A stretch of 64,000 nucleotides of DNA, from NCBI GenBank assembly GCA_025358115.1, contig JANYKQ010000038.1, forward strand, positions 30,509 through 94,508, read 5' to 3'. Numbering within the stretch: the stretch's first letter is position 1; each line of letters opens with the position of its first letter. The translations under genes were made by a program, and so were the position numbers. Under the pieces are notes generated by a model. The model did not search any database and had not been told where the DNA came from. It saw nothing but the letters and a program-made list of their open reading frames with translations. This DNA is from Methanomicrobiales archaeon. GTDB taxonomy: Archaea > Halobacteriota > Methanomicrobia > Methanomicrobiales > Methanospirillaceae. Positions 53,412-62,709 of the stretch are shown piece by piece.

Positions 53412-55163
53412 TCACAGCCAGATCGTGACAGACTTGTGGTAACCGGCCCCGCCGTGAACATAGCCCCAGCCGTTTATAACGCGATCCCAGGCATACAGCC
53501 AGAACGTGTGCGCACAACGGGTTGATGTCGGGTCGCCGGCAACCGTCGCGTCCCACCAGGGGTTTGGCAGCACGGGCGGGGGTGGCACCGCTGTCGGCGT
53601 AGTGATACCGGCCCACCGGTGCGAAGGCGAGATATGGTTGCTGTAGCTGTCGCCAGCCACCGTGGCTGATCTGTTCTCGCCCCAGTAGGCTACAAGGCTC
53701 CATCCGGCCAGGTGCTGCTGTGCCTGCGAGGCGGTGATGGTGAAGGTGAACCAGGGATTACCCGTCATCACCACGTCGCAGGTCCTGACAGGTCTGGTCG
53801 TCATCTTCGGCAGCGGTGTTACCACCTGGTTGATCTGTAAGAACCCCACGGTGGGCCCGGTATTATCGATAGTCAGCGTTACGGAGCGCTTTTTTACGGG
53901 AACCGCCTTGATGAGTTCCTTGTTTTTATCGTACAGTTCGATGATGATGCTGACAAGCCCGTTTGGCTGGCTGCCCGTTGAGAGCAGCATCCCCAGCCAG
54001 TAGTTCAGCCAGATCTCGCCCGCGTCCCGGACCGGATAGAAGCCGCCTGCCGGCATGGTGGTAACGAGCTCGAACCGGTCCAGGGCCGTGTTCCAGCGGT
54101 AGTCGCTGTATCCCTGGACTGACGCGACTTCGTGACCGGCCGGACCGGCAAGAACCTTGTAGTACCTGGCCTGGCTGTCCCGTGCCAGGTTGAAGTTGAT
54201 CATGATGGGCAGTGTGCCGCCAAACGGTGCATCCCTGACCTGGAAGAAATAGTCCGGGTCCATGGTTGTTGTGGCATACCCGTCCACGATATGCATGGTA
54301 TCCACCGGCACAAACCCGATGCCGAGCAGGAGCGGCCCGGTGGATGCATAGGGCGTGAGGAAAACCTCATCAATCTCCCGGTGGCAGGAGATGAGCAGGT
54401 GTCCCGGGGAACAGAGCGCAAGGCCCCGGGCACTGTCTCCCACGGGGCCGGCGATATCTGATACCAATGGCGCAGGTATGGTGAGATCCAGTTTCCTCAA
54501 TAAACCGGCGGGTGAACTGCCCTGGATGAACAGGATCGCTGTCTCGCCGGCATCTGACCACAGCATATGCTGCGGGTAATTGAGACCGGACGCCACCACG
54601 GTGTTCGTGCCCGCAGCGAGATCGTACCGGACTATGGTGTTACTGCTGCGGTTACTCACGTAAACATAACGCCCGTCCCGGCTTGCAAGTACCCCGCTCG
54701 TGTTGGAGGTGTCCAGCCCGGATGCGACCGCTGATGGCGAGTTGGTTGAAAGGTTGATCCGAACAAGGTTTCCGGCAACGGCCACGAAGGCATACCCGTG
54801 TGTCTCATCAAGACCGATCTGGTTAATGGATCCATTGCCCAGTCCGCTGGCAATGACAGTCGCGGCCGCACGGTTGAGGTTGCTGAGCGGTACCCGCAGC
54901 AGGTTTCCTCCCCCCACCCTCTCAGAGATATAGGCAGTATTGCCATCTGCGCTCAGCATAATATCAGACGGGGTGTTGTAACCCGTACCAACAACTGTAA
55001 CCGGTTTGGGACTTATGGAGGTATTGCTGATCGCGGAGAGAGCATAGATCTTGCCGTCACCCTGGTTTGCCACCAGGAGTTTGTCATGGTCCTGCCAGTA
55101 CGCACAGCCGTCATATGTTCCGCCCGTTGGAGGGCTGATTGAATGTGGAATCGGTAGTGTCAT
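53412..55163 (-). CDS. Large beta-propeller protein with a C-terminal beta-rich region
   Basis: 583 residues. The first 280 or so have repeating blade-like strands (DKLLVANQGDGKIYAL, NTAYISERVGGGNLLRV, RYVYVSNRSSNTIVRYDL, ETAILFIQG), like NHL/YVTN propellers. The second half has Ig-like strands and a Trp-rich end. There is no signal peptide or membrane anchor, which is odd for a propeller of this type and suggests either cytoplasmic function or release by another path. No operon partner. Confidence 0.65.
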   Translation of the reverse strand: MTLPIPHSISPPTGGTYDGCAYWQDHDKLLVANQGDGKIYALSAISNTSISPKPVTVVGTGYNTPSDIMLSADGNTAYISERVGGGNLLRVPLSNLNRAAATVIASGLGNGSINQIGLDETHGYAFVAVAGNLVRINLSTNSPSAVASGLDTSNTSGVLASRDGRYVYVSNRSSNTIVRYDLAAGTNTVVASGLNYPQHMLWSDAGETAILFIQGSSPAGLLRKLDLTIPAPLVSDIAGPVGDSARGLALCSPGHLLISCHREIDEVFLTPYASTGPLLLGIGFVPVDTMHIVDGYATTTMDPDYFFQVRDAPFGGTLPIMINFNLARDSQARYYKVLAGPAGHEVASVQGYSDYRWNTALDRFELVTTMPAGGFYPVRDAGEIWLNYWLGMLLSTGSQPNGLVSIIIELYDKNKELIKAVPVKKRSVTLTIDNTGPTVGFLQINQVVTPLPKMTTRPVRTCDVVMTGNPWFTFTITASQAQQHLAGWSLVAYWGENRSATVAGDSYSNHISPSHRWAGITTPTAVPPPPVLPNPWWDATVAGDPTSTRCAHTFWLYAWDRVINGWGYVHGGAGYHKSVTIWL

Positions 55164-55462
55164 GATTATCTTTCCTAAACAACAGGCAACGTACGTGTCC
55201 CTGTCTCTTCATCACTTTCATCCGTGTCCGTTAAGGACGACGGTTGATGTATCAGGATATCATTTTGTGCTATATAATTATTATCTTCTATAAAATACAT
55301 CAGGAAAAATGAGGAAAATATTGCAGGGATAATTCATGTGCAGGAACCGGTACCTGGAGGAATTTTAAAGAGACCCGTGCGATCTCTTTCCCTTGAGCCG
55401 GGCCGAAGGATTAATCGACCAGCAAACATTTAACAGAATATATCTTTGTTTTTATTATCACC
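55164..55462. promoter_or_regulatory. Divergent promoter region
   Basis: 299 bp between oppositely oriented genes. AT-rich TGTGCTATATAATTATTATCTTC around 55270 holds likely TATA elements; no ORF of quality was found. Confidence 0.4.
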
Positions 55463-55738
55463 ATGCTCCGCGATTTCGGTATACCCCTCACGATGAAGAT
55501 TATGGCGCTGGGCCACTCGCTGTACGAGGCGGAGTGCATGGCCGCCATCATCGCGATCGAATGCCTGGTGGTATACACGATCATGGGATACCGGTTCTCG
55601 TTTGATGAATCAAAAGAGGAACCCGGTATCTTCTCCGCACCTGCTGTCATCCACACCGGAACCCGAAAAATCGCGGGCTGTGAAGCTGTACACGTGGATG
55701 CCCGGAGAAATTCTCCTGCTCTTTTAACAATGACCTGA
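55463..55738 (+). CDS. Small membrane protein, unknown
   Basis: 91 residues. A short N-terminal amphipathic segment (LRDFGIPLTMKIMALGHS) is followed by one hydrophobic helix (CMAAIIAIECLVVYTIMGY) and a polar tail. A decayed relative lies at 49622. Two copies within 6 kb suggest a locally duplicated accessory gene. No family recognised. Confidence 0.5.
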   Translation: MLRDFGIPLTMKIMALGHSLYEAECMAAIIAIECLVVYTIMGYRFSFDESKEEPGIFSAPAVIHTGTRKIAGCEAVHVDARRNSPALLTMT

Positions 55739-55884
55739 TCCGGTTATCGTCCGGGATGTACAGGCTATTTGTCTGGTCCTGCATCTCCGGACCGAACCCC
55801 GGATGCAAGGAAATTATTCCTGCAGAAGAGCGGAGGCTCTCTTTCTCATGAACTGCTGCTGAACAAAAATGACCAGAAAGCGAG

Positions 55885-56208
55885 GTGAGCACTATAGGAA
55901 ATGATCTTTGTACAGGCAATCCCATCCCCCGGAATTGCGGAAAATCTTTTGGCAGGAATCTGCCGGAACCGGAAATTAATCCGGTACGTTATGATGCAGA
56001 GACTGGCGGTACCGGGCGGGAGAAGTATCCGGAAGGATTCGATCCGGTGACCGGTGGTATCGGGTGGGAAACCCGGCCGGAAGGCTATGACCCGGAGATT
56101 GCCGGAACCGGATGTGGTCCGGAGATAAATCCGGCCTTGTCTTGTCCGGATAAAGAACCCGGCCGCCTGGCCGCCTTCTCAACCCGGGTGATCAGGCCGG
56201 GCCGGTAA
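55885..56208 (+). CDS. Possible Gly/Pro-rich repeat protein
   Basis: 107 residues from GTG 55885. The middle contains three similar segments (RYDAETGGTGREKYPEG, FDPVTGGIGWETRPEG, YDPEIAGTGCGPEINP). No hydrophobic core or signal. It could be a small structural or secreted protein or a chance ORF; I give it low confidence. Confidence 0.35.
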   Translation: MSTIGNDLCTGNPIPRNCGKSFGRNLPEPEINPVRYDAETGGTGREKYPEGFDPVTGGIGWETRPEGYDPEIAGTGCGPEINPALSCPDKEPGRLAAFSTRVIRPGR

Positions 56209-56363
56209 TCACCAGTTCCGGTGCTTCAACCCGGCTGGCCCCGGCCCGCAATGGCTTTCCGGGAAACACCCGGAAAACGGTACCTTTTCCCGGCAGATCC
56301 GGGCAGGCAGGAGATACAATTCCCTCCTGCCGGTCCCGGAAATTTTTCAGGGAGGTTTTACCA

Positions 56364-56528
56364 ATGGAAACGGAAATTATGGGGATCATCCTGGGAGCAG
56401 TGCTCCCGGTCTATCCCCTGCTCTTTGTCATCTACCAGAGAATCGGCAGGTATGATGAGATCGTTGAGGAGTTCAAACAACTCCGCACGGAACATGAACA
56501 TTACAAGGAGGTGCATCATGAACACTGA
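56364..56528 (+). CDS. 54-residue membrane protein, first gene of an unknown operon
   Basis: Not in the ORF track. ATG 56364 has GGAGG eight bases upstream. One membrane helix (IMGIILGAVLPVYPLLFVIYQ) precedes a coiled, charged C-terminus (DEIVEEFKQLRTEHEHYKE) ending in several histidines. Its end overlaps the next ATG by 11 bases, so translation is coupled. It resembles the small subunit of a membrane complex, but I recognise no family. Confidence 0.65.
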   Translation: METEIMGIILGAVLPVYPLLFVIYQRIGRYDEIVEEFKQLRTEHEHYKEVHHEH

Positions 56529-56991
56529 TCCCGCACCTGTAGCAACCGTAACGGGTCTCTACCGGGGAACCTGGAGCGGGCTTGAACCGCTGAGCAGGGA
56601 CACCCCGCTCACGCTCGATGAAGTCCGGCGCAACCCGATCTTCTATGAGCTGGAACTGCACCCGGAGGCGGGCGATGAGAACCTGATCATCGATGTGATC
56701 TATGACAACATGTCCCCCCTGCGGCTGCAGGATCTCATGCGGGGAACCGATATTCCCCGGGGGGTCCGCTTCTGGCCGGACTGGTTCGAGATCCCGCCCT
56801 ACCGGGAGATGCGGGATTGCGATGGCCATCGCGTGTACCCCCGGGCCCCGGGTATCCACACGGTCCGCATCCGGACCGCAAAGCGGAAGTTCGACCGGAT
56901 GGGAAAGGAGCGGGACTTTGGCCCGGCCAATGGCGGCTGGACAAGCCCGCTCTTTGAACTCACCATCACGGCGGATGGTGACGATGTTTGA
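56518..56991 (+). CDS. Soluble protein of unknown operon
   Basis: 157 residues from ATG 56518 with AAGGAGGTG directly upstream; the track start at 56221 is wrong. The sequence is rich in aromatic and charged residues (GTWSGLEPLSRD, DVIYDNMSPLRLQDLM, RFWPDWFEIPPYREM), with no membrane helix. The fold is probably beta-rich. No family recognised. It sits between two membrane-protein genes. Confidence 0.65.
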   Translation: MNTDPAPVATVTGLYRGTWSGLEPLSRDTPLTLDEVRRNPIFYELELHPEAGDENLIIDVIYDNMSPLRLQDLMRGTDIPRGVRFWPDWFEIPPYREMRDCDGHRVYPRAPGIHTVRIRTAKRKFDRMGKERDFGPANGGWTSPLFELTITADGDDV

Positions 56992-57568
56992 GAATGTTGT
57001 CGAGACCCGGGCTGCCATCTGCGGTACCGGGTGCCTGCTCGCCCTTATTTTTTTCGTATCGCACCTGCCGCTCATCCTTCTCATCATACCGGTTGCGATC
57101 CTGTTTCTCGGGATTGTCGCGGACCCGGAGGAGACCCATGCGGTGTGGTACGGCATGCTCTACACGCTCGGCATCTTTGACCTGTCAGTGCTGGATGAGG
57201 AAGAACGGGGGACCTGTTCGGTGAAAAAACACTACTTCTGGTTCGGGGAGGTTGCATCAGCAGCTCTGCTGGCACTCGTCTTTTGCATCCCGCTGGGGAT
57301 ATTCCTGTCCGGGAGAACGGATATCACGCTCGCGTTCATTGGCGCGGCTATGCTGTTCCTGCCGCTCTTTGTCTTCCTGCCCCGGCTTATCCGGCAGGGA
57401 ATGAAAGCAGATACCGGATCAATCCTTGACACGTTTGGGAAGAACGAACAGGTAAAGAAAGTGTTCTGGACCCTGTTTGCTGCACTGGCAGGCATCGTGC
57501 TGATACGGGTGGTGGACCCGGTGACTGCACAGCAGGTAGTGGGAATGATTACGGGCATGGGGGGATGA
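56984..57568 (+). CDS. Four- to five-helix membrane protein of unknown operon
   Basis: 194 residues from ATG 56984 overlapping the previous stop; ATG 56975 is an alternative. Hydrophobic helices lie near residues 13-50 (paired), 80-100, 110-130 and 160-185. Between the first pair and the third helix is a conserved-looking acidic segment (EDPEETH, DEEERG). No transporter motif is seen. With the two genes before it, it forms a three-gene unit of unknown purpose. Confidence 0.65.
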   Translation: MFENVVETRAAICGTGCLLALIFFVSHLPLILLIIPVAILFLGIVADPEETHAVWYGMLYTLGIFDLSVLDEEERGTCSVKKHYFWFGEVASAALLALVFCIPLGIFLSGRTDITLAFIGAAMLFLPLFVFLPRLIRQGMKADTGSILDTFGKNEQVKKVFWTLFAALAGIVLIRVVDPVTAQQVVGMITGMGG

Positions 57569-58236
57569 TTAACATGCATTGATTCTTTCTTTTACCGGAG
57601 AAATGACCCAAAAAATCTCACTCTTTTTCCAAAAAAACAGTTTTTTCCCAGATACCATCATTCCTGCATATTCCTGCAATCCGGAAGATCCTCTGATAAG
57701 TGCTACCATGCATTACCAGCCCCGCTGCCACACCGGTACCGGACCCGGTTCTGCACCCGGGCCGGATATTCCCACAGTTTTTCTTTTTGAACTCATCTAT
57801 CTGGCATCAACCGACACCAGCAGTGAGACAGTTTCTGATTCGTAAAAAAATCTGTCCATCCCGTCTACAAAGATTGAGAATGAATACCAGAATAGTACCG
57901 GAATAATCTGTCCGGTGCCGTAAAAATCACCGGATACAAAGCACCGGCACGATTCGGCCTGATACTCAAATCGTTCCGGAAAATTTTAAAAAAAGTCCAT
58001 TGTCAATATTCACATCCGGGGGAATCCGGATCGTTTTATGGGGATCGCGGATGAATTCTGGCAGGTTCGTTTTTTTTGCATTCCATTTCCGGCAATACGT
58101 TTCCGGCACCGGGAAATGACCCGGCCCGGTAAAGCAATATTGTCGGGCAGGCATGCAAATAATGCTCCAATACTAATAGATTTAATGAGTTGGCTTTTTA
58201 TATTTATTTTTGATATGTATATATTGGGATTTTCTT
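57569..58236. other. Long gap, nothing recognised
   Basis: 668 bp of mostly A/T-rich sequence with scattered short ORFs that lack ribosome sites. The last 60 bases (TATTTATTTTTGATATGTATATATTGGG) likely contain the promoter of the next gene. Confidence 0.4.
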
Positions 58237-59022
58237 ATGGATACTTCCGAGAATAAACGCAATATCTCACAAAATTCCGGAATCCGGGGTGCGGAATTTA
58301 CCCTTGTTGTGTGCATGTTAATCGTGTTGACCGCCCTGGTATTTGCAATCCTTATCATTCCCATGCAGTGGTCAACCGGTGCAGGGACTACTTCGCTTTC
58401 AGAGATCCTCAAATTTCGGGCAGAGATTCTCACGGTTATCATAACAGCATTCAGTGCATGGATTGGGGCTGGTGCTGCCTACTTCTTTGGCAGGGAAAAC
58501 ATGCGCGAAGCAACCCAGGCCATGCTTGACATGCGCCAGCTTCCTCCCCGGGAGAAGCTGCGGCAGATCTCCTTAAAAGAACTGCCTCCCCGGCCAATCA
58601 CCTGGAAGGTAAACACCGAAGACTTCCTTATCACCGTGTATGATAAGTTAAAAACGGATGTTTCCTGGTGGTTCATTGTCATCACAAAAAAAGATGGGTC
58701 TTTGGAAACGGTAGTCCACGAAGAGGCGATATGGCGTTTTATCGATTCACTGGCACTCGATGGCAAGAAGCCGGATGAGGAATTGAAGAAGATCACCGTC
58801 CAGGCACTGCTGGATTATCTCAAGGAAGAGAAGAACAAGGATCTTGCGACAAAGGTCAAAGATATCTACATCAGGGTCACCTATGATTACACTCTTGGTG
58901 CGGTGAATGACCTGATGCTGGATAAAAAACTCTTCCTCTCGATTATTACGGATGAATCGAACAAGCCGGTCAGCTATATTTCATCCGATGATGTCCGAAG
59001 GGAATTCTTAAAAATGTCTTAA
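58237..59022 (+). CDS. Membrane protein with cytoplasmic CBS-like pair
   Basis: 261 residues from ATG 58237. Two helices near residues 20-45 and 65-88 are followed by a soluble region with two CBS-like halves: PITWKVNTEDFLITVYDKLKTD...WWFIVITKKDGSLETVV and YTLGAVNDLMLDKKLFLSIITDESNKPVSYISSDDVRREF. CBS pairs sense adenine nucleotides and gate attached transport or enzyme domains. The pair is diverged, so binding is uncertain. TATA-like sequence is just upstream. Confidence 0.62.
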   Translation: MDTSENKRNISQNSGIRGAEFTLVVCMLIVLTALVFAILIIPMQWSTGAGTTSLSEILKFRAEILTVIITAFSAWIGAGAAYFFGRENMREATQAMLDMRQLPPREKLRQISLKELPPRPITWKVNTEDFLITVYDKLKTDVSWWFIVITKKDGSLETVVHEEAIWRFIDSLALDGKKPDEELKKITVQALLDYLKEEKNKDLATKVKDIYIRVTYDYTLGAVNDLMLDKKLFLSIITDESNKPVSYISSDDVRREFLKMS

Positions 59023-59030
59023 TTTTTTTT

Positions 59031-59092
59031 GCTCTGTTGAAATCCCGGTTCCGGTGATTCACTTTCATTCATTGGCTGCCGGGAAGTGGAGA
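59031..59092 (-). repeat. Family A element, copy 7, partial
   Basis: GCTCTGTTGAAATCCCGG followed by CCGGTGATTCACTTTC and ATTGGCTG matches one arm of the element; the hairpin core and other end are missing. A truncated relic. Confidence 0.65.
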
Positions 59093-59252
59093 TGGGAGAA
59101 ATTCTCCCAAGCCTTGCTGATGAGTGCAATACCATCCTGCATCAGATGTTCTATTTTCTGACACGGGTCCTTGCTTTTTTCTTTCAATCATAACCGCAAC
59201 CATCTAACCAAATGTTGATAATTCCTCCCCACAATGAAGGATAAGACAATAC

Positions 59253-59576
59253 ATGACGGACTCGGCACTTTTACGGATCATCGAAGTCATCGTCCGTACG
59301 CTCGACCCGGATACCATCATCCTGTTCGGATCCCGTGCACGCGGTGACGCACGGGAAGATTCCGATTTCGACATCTGCTTTTTAAAAGACGGTATTACCC
59401 AAAGGCGCCCGCTGGCACGCAAACTCTATCGTGCGCTCTACGGCGTCGGCGTCCCGGTTGAACTGATCGTGGAAGCCTCGGATATATTCTCGAAAAACAA
59501 GGATAACCCGCATCTCATCTATCGTGACATTGCCCGGGACGGGAAGATAATATATGAAAAATCGCATACTGGTTGA
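59253..59576 (+). CDS. MNT-type nucleotidyltransferase (antitoxin of MNT/HEPN pair)
   Basis: 107 residues. The polymerase-beta core LFGSRARGDAREDSDFDICF carries the GSxxxG and DxD metal motif; PVELIVEAS gives the third acidic position. Minimal MNT proteins of this family AMPylate their HEPN partner and neutralise it in type VII toxin-antitoxin pairs. The adjacent HEPN gene follows directly. The enzyme appears intact. Confidence 0.88.
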   Translation: MTDSALLRIIEVIVRTLDPDTIILFGSRARGDAREDSDFDICFLKDGITQRRPLARKLYRALYGVGVPVELIVEASDIFSKNKDNPHLIYRDIARDGKIIYEKSHTG

Positions 59577-59957
59577 ACTATTGGCTCAGCCGTGCTCAAA
59601 GTAATCTTGACCGGGCACGTGCAGGAAAGATATGGGAGACCATCCTTTACGAAGACCTCTGTTTTGACTGCCAGCAGGCTGTAGAGAAATCGCTCAAAGC
59701 ATTGCTGGTGGCTTTAAGATCGGGAGAGCCCGCATACCCATATCATTGGCCGGCTGCTCGAAATCCTTGAACAGGGCGATATGAAAATTCCTGATGATAT
59801 CAAGTGTGCAGCTGATCTCACCGAATATGCGGTCCATACCCGGTATCCCGGCATCTATGAACCGGTTACTGCGGAAGAGTTCCAGGAAGCACTGGCGGTA
59901 GCGGAGCGTATACATGAATGGGTGGATGTCCAGCTCAAATCACGGGCAGGCAACTAA
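59573..59957 (+). pseudogene. HEPN-domain gene disrupted by a frameshift
   Basis: The frame from TTG 59573, overlapping the MNT stop, gives NYWLSRAQSNLDRARAGKIWE...CFDCQQAVEKSLKALLVAL, a typical HEPN N-terminus. It then leaves frame around 59711-59722; the next frame continues with PHTHIIGRLLEILEQGDMKIPDD and a normal C-terminus ending at TAA 59955. Removing one base near GATCGG restores the protein. It could be an inactivated toxin or a sequencing error. Confidence 0.8.
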
Positions 59958-60244
59958 ATGTCCGGCAAAATCCCTGTCACACGAAAAATTATGTTTCAAT
60001 AATATTGTATCAGTACCCGCAGTGCAGCCCCGCCAGTATTGAAACGGAAGAAGGGAACCAGGGATCTCTTTCCCTTATTATTCCATATCACACCAAATCC
60101 TGTTTTCATCAAAACCCGAATGTAGTACCCTTCCGGAAATTATCCACTCTCTTTCACCGTAACGATGGATCAGCATAACCAGGACGAAAAACCTCATCCA
60201 CCGACCCGATACCCTCATTGCTTCAGGCACTCTTAGTGAGATAC
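59958..60244. other. Intergenic stretch with an inverted GTTTCAATA pair
   Basis: 287 bp. GTTTCAATA at 59993 and TATTGAAAC at 60037 form an inverted pair 35 bases apart, resembling the ends of archaeal CRISPR repeats, but there is no repeat series. No gene is supported. Confidence 0.35.
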
Positions 60245-60724
60245 ATGGTAAATCTGCGTTCAGCCGCACTCGCGGCGGCCTGCATCCTCATCCCCCTGGT
60301 CTCGGGGGCCGTCACCGGTCTCCTCACCATGGGCAGTATCACGACCTGGTATGCCACCCTCAACAAGCCCTGGTTCACTCCCCCGGGGTATGTCTTTGGC
60401 CCGGTCTGGACCGTACTCTACATCCTGATGGGAATCTCCTTGTACCTGATCGTCTCGAACGGGTGGGAGAAGAAGCCCGTGCGGATCGGCATGCTCCTGT
60501 TTGGCCTCCAGCTGGCGGCAAACATAGCCTGGTCGTTCCTCTTCTTCGGGCTGCATTCACCGGTTGCGGGTCTTGCCGATATCTTCCTGCTGCTGGCCTT
60601 CGTCATCGCGACAATCATCGTATTTTACCGCCAGTCAAAACCTGCCGCCCTGCTGCTCATCCCGTACCTTGCATGGATCTGTATCGCCACGGCCCTGAAT
60701 GCCGGAGTTGTGCTCCTGAACTAA
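60245..60724 (+). CDS. tspO: TspO/MBR tryptophan-rich sensory protein
   Basis: 159 residues from ATG 60245 and five membrane helices. The blocks STTWYATLNKPWFTPPGYVFGPVWTVLYILMG and AANIAWSFLFFGLHSP are typical TspO features, as is a C-terminal LIPYLAWICIATALNAGVVLLN. TspO binds tetrapyrroles and cholesterol-like molecules in bacteria and mitochondria; in a cobalamin-making methanogen the ligand may be a corrin or heme-like intermediate. Full length. Confidence 0.92.
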   Translation: MVNLRSAALAAACILIPLVSGAVTGLLTMGSITTWYATLNKPWFTPPGYVFGPVWTVLYILMGISLYLIVSNGWEKKPVRIGMLLFGLQLAANIAWSFLFFGLHSPVAGLADIFLLLAFVIATIIVFYRQSKPAALLLIPYLAWICIATALNAGVVLLN

Positions 60725-61010
60725 AATTCAGGATACCGTAAATAACCCTGCAATATGCGGCCGGGATGCCGGGTACGGCAGCGTTAAAGCCAACAGGAAC
60801 CACGGGCACCCGCCCCCGGATGGATGACCCGCCACCCATCAGCGTTGCGATCGACACCCTGAAAAAAGCATGATTTTGGTTAATAAAAAAATCATTTTTT
60901 TTAGAATGCCTGGTTTGTTTACCGGCTGCCCGCCTCTCCGGATAAAACGATCGTTACGGTATGAAAAAAATTCTACAGCAGATGCATGAGGCAGGGAAAA
61001 TGACTCCTTT
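60725..61010. other. Convergent gap
   Basis: 286 bp. A 35-codon ORF at 60766-60873 (MPGTAALKPTG...) lacks a ribosome site and is probably chance. A run of T's near 60890-60902 can end transcription of tspO. Confidence 0.35.
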
Positions 61011-61388
61011 TTAGTACATCTGTTTGCCCATCACAACCCCGCGTATCCCGCCCCGGGGTTCCTTGACATCCCCGACATACCGCGGGATCATGTGGCAATG
61101 GCAGTGCATCACGGTCTGGCCGGCCGCTGCCCCGGTATTGAACCCGATATTGTAACCGGCCGGCCGGAAATTCTCCTCAATTATTACCCGGCAGTCATCG
61201 ATCAGGGCAAACAATGCGAGCCGTTCATCAGCCGTCATCGAGAAGAGATCCGGCGTATGCCGGAAGGGTATGAGAAGCAGGTGGCCCTTGCTTGCCGGAA
61301 AGCGATCCCAGCGGGCATAACAGAGCTCGTTCCGGGCAACAATATCATCGGCAAATGGCGTGCAGAACGGGCATTTTACGGGAACCAT
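61011..61388 (-). CDS. HIT-family nucleotide hydrolase/transferase
   Basis: 125 residues. CPFC near the N-terminus may bind zinc, LLLIPFRHTPDLF leads to the core, and the catalytic histidine triad QTVMHCHCHMIPRY is complete. HIT proteins split AMP-linked or Ap4A-type substrates. Single-domain and full length. The next gene on the right is read in the opposite direction after a 387-bp gap with no supported ORF. Confidence 0.9.
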   Translation of the reverse strand: MVPVKCPFCTPFADDIVARNELCYARWDRFPASKGHLLLIPFRHTPDLFSMTADERLALFALIDDCRVIIEENFRPAGYNIGFNTGAAAGQTVMHCHCHMIPRYVGDVKEPRGGIRGVVMGKQMY

Positions 61389-61775
61389 GTCAGCTATATC
61401 TGGACGGTGATTGGGTATGAATTTTATTTATTTTACCATGCCGCTTCCGGGTCCGGGATATCATGACAGCGCTGCCGGTGGCAAGGAAGGCACCCGGGAT
61501 CGTGATATGACTGAAATGAACAGATTCCCATTCTCTTTGAGAAAACAGCGGAAAATCCGTTGTATTTTTACTCCGGGAACAATCAAGATCGTACAATTTA
61601 AGGAAAGACTCAGCGGGGCATGGCGCAGGTCCGGGTTTTCTCTAAATTTCCGCGTGTCGGGAACTGTTTTTCATAAAAAAAGATAGCTAAAAACCTGTCA
61701 CGGAACGGATTCCAGGTACCCCCCATAAAGATTTTCCATCAGTATTATGCTCCGGGGAGGATCATAGAATAGAAG
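61389..61775. other. Divergent gap with TBP1 leader
   Basis: 387 bp between the HIT and TBP1 genes. No ORF is credible. Its last part contains the conserved ATAAAG and AGTATTATG block listed below. Confidence 0.35.
61725..61749 (+). promoter_or_regulatory. Conserved TBP promoter block, copy 1
   Basis: ATAAAG and AGTATTATG are spaced 16 bases start to start and lie 35 bases (from AGTATTATG) before the ATG. The same words with the same spacing precede the second TBP gene, while neighbouring bases differ, so they are probably constrained. Confidence 0.6.
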
Positions 61776-62330
61776 ATGGCTGAAAACAAGTACGAATCAT
61801 TGAAAATTGAGAACATCGTTGCTTCCGGAGCCATTGCCGAGACCATTGATCTCGTAGAGCTCTCATCCAAGGTTCCCAACTGCGAACTCAACAAGAAGCG
61901 GTTTCCCGGTGCAGTCTATCGTATCGCCGATCCCAAGATTGCTGCCCTCATATTTTCATCGGGAAAGGTTGTGCTCACCGGCATGCGAAACCGTGAGGCC
62001 CTTACAAAGGGACTTGCCGTCATCACCAAATCTTTGAATGACGCGGGTATTGTAACGCTCAAAGAGCCCAAGGTTGCGATCACCAACATGGTCTGTTCAT
62101 ATGATCTTGGCAAATACATCAATCTCAACAAGATCGTAGTCACGCTCAATGTGGAAAATATCGAGTACGAACCCGAGCAGTTCCCCGGCCTTGTATACCG
62201 GATCAAGGATCCCAAGATAGTTGTCCTCATCTTCTCTTCCGGAAAGATCATCCTGACGGGCGGCAGAAATCTTGAAGATATCCGGAAAGGTCTTGGTGTG
62301 CTTGAACAGAAACTCTCAAGCATTATGTAA
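61776..62330 (+). CDS. tbp: TATA-box-binding protein, copy 1
   Basis: 184 residues, two direct repeats of about 90 residues (LSSKVPNCELNKKRFPGAVYRI...FSSGKVVLTG and NLNKIVVTLNVENIEYEPEQFPGLVYRI...FSSGKIILTG), the saddle fold that binds and bends TATA boxes. Essential in archaeal transcription with TFB. It is followed 380 bp later by a close paralog. Composition is typical for the window. Confidence 0.96.
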   Translation: MAENKYESLKIENIVASGAIAETIDLVELSSKVPNCELNKKRFPGAVYRIADPKIAALIFSSGKVVLTGMRNREALTKGLAVITKSLNDAGIVTLKEPKVAITNMVCSYDLGKYINLNKIVVTLNVENIEYEPEQFPGLVYRIKDPKIVVLIFSSGKIILTGGRNLEDIRKGLGVLEQKLSSIM

Positions 62331-62709
62331 GAGATTTTTTGTTTATTTTCAGGTAAAAAAAACAATCTTCTTTTTCTTTGCTGTCATTCTTCCGGGTTTT
62401 ACCAGGGAAAACCAACTCTCTTCCACTCTGCCGTCATGCAATGGATTATTCCGGTTTTTTTTAAGACTCTGTCGCGACCCCACTGCTTCCCCACCGGGGC
62501 TGTTTAGGTGGAAACCGGGGTAAAAATCCCGGTCGTTTTTATGAATTCTCCCGCGGCCCGGTATCAGGTAACAGATCAGACACTGCTGGTGCATGCGAAT
62601 CATTTTTGTTTATATAAAGAAAAACGGGGGTACCGGAATGCAAAAAAATTTACCTATAATAAAGCTTGTCCGTTAGTATTATGATCAAGTGAGAATCATT
62701 CTAGAGCAG
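62331..62709. other. Gap between the TBP genes
   Basis: 379 bp. T-rich runs right after TBP1 (TTTTTTGTTTATTTTC) likely end its transcript; the right end carries the conserved promoter block of TBP2. No ORF. Confidence 0.4.
62659..62683 (+). promoter_or_regulatory. Conserved TBP promoter block, copy 2
   Basis: Same ATAAAG and AGTATTATG words as at 61725, at the same distance from each other and from the ATG at 62710. Here TATAATAA overlaps the ATAAAG word and fits a TATA box. The shared spacing to the start suggests a regulatory signal common to both genes. Confidence 0.6.

Noticed and set aside
54132-54461. ORFs on the plus strand over the beta-propeller gene
   Set aside because: Shadow reading frames of a long minus-strand gene with normal codon use.
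59993-60045. GTTTCAATA...TATTGAAAC resembling CRISPR repeat ends
   Set aside because: Only one inverted pair, no regular series of repeats and spacers and no cas genes in the window.
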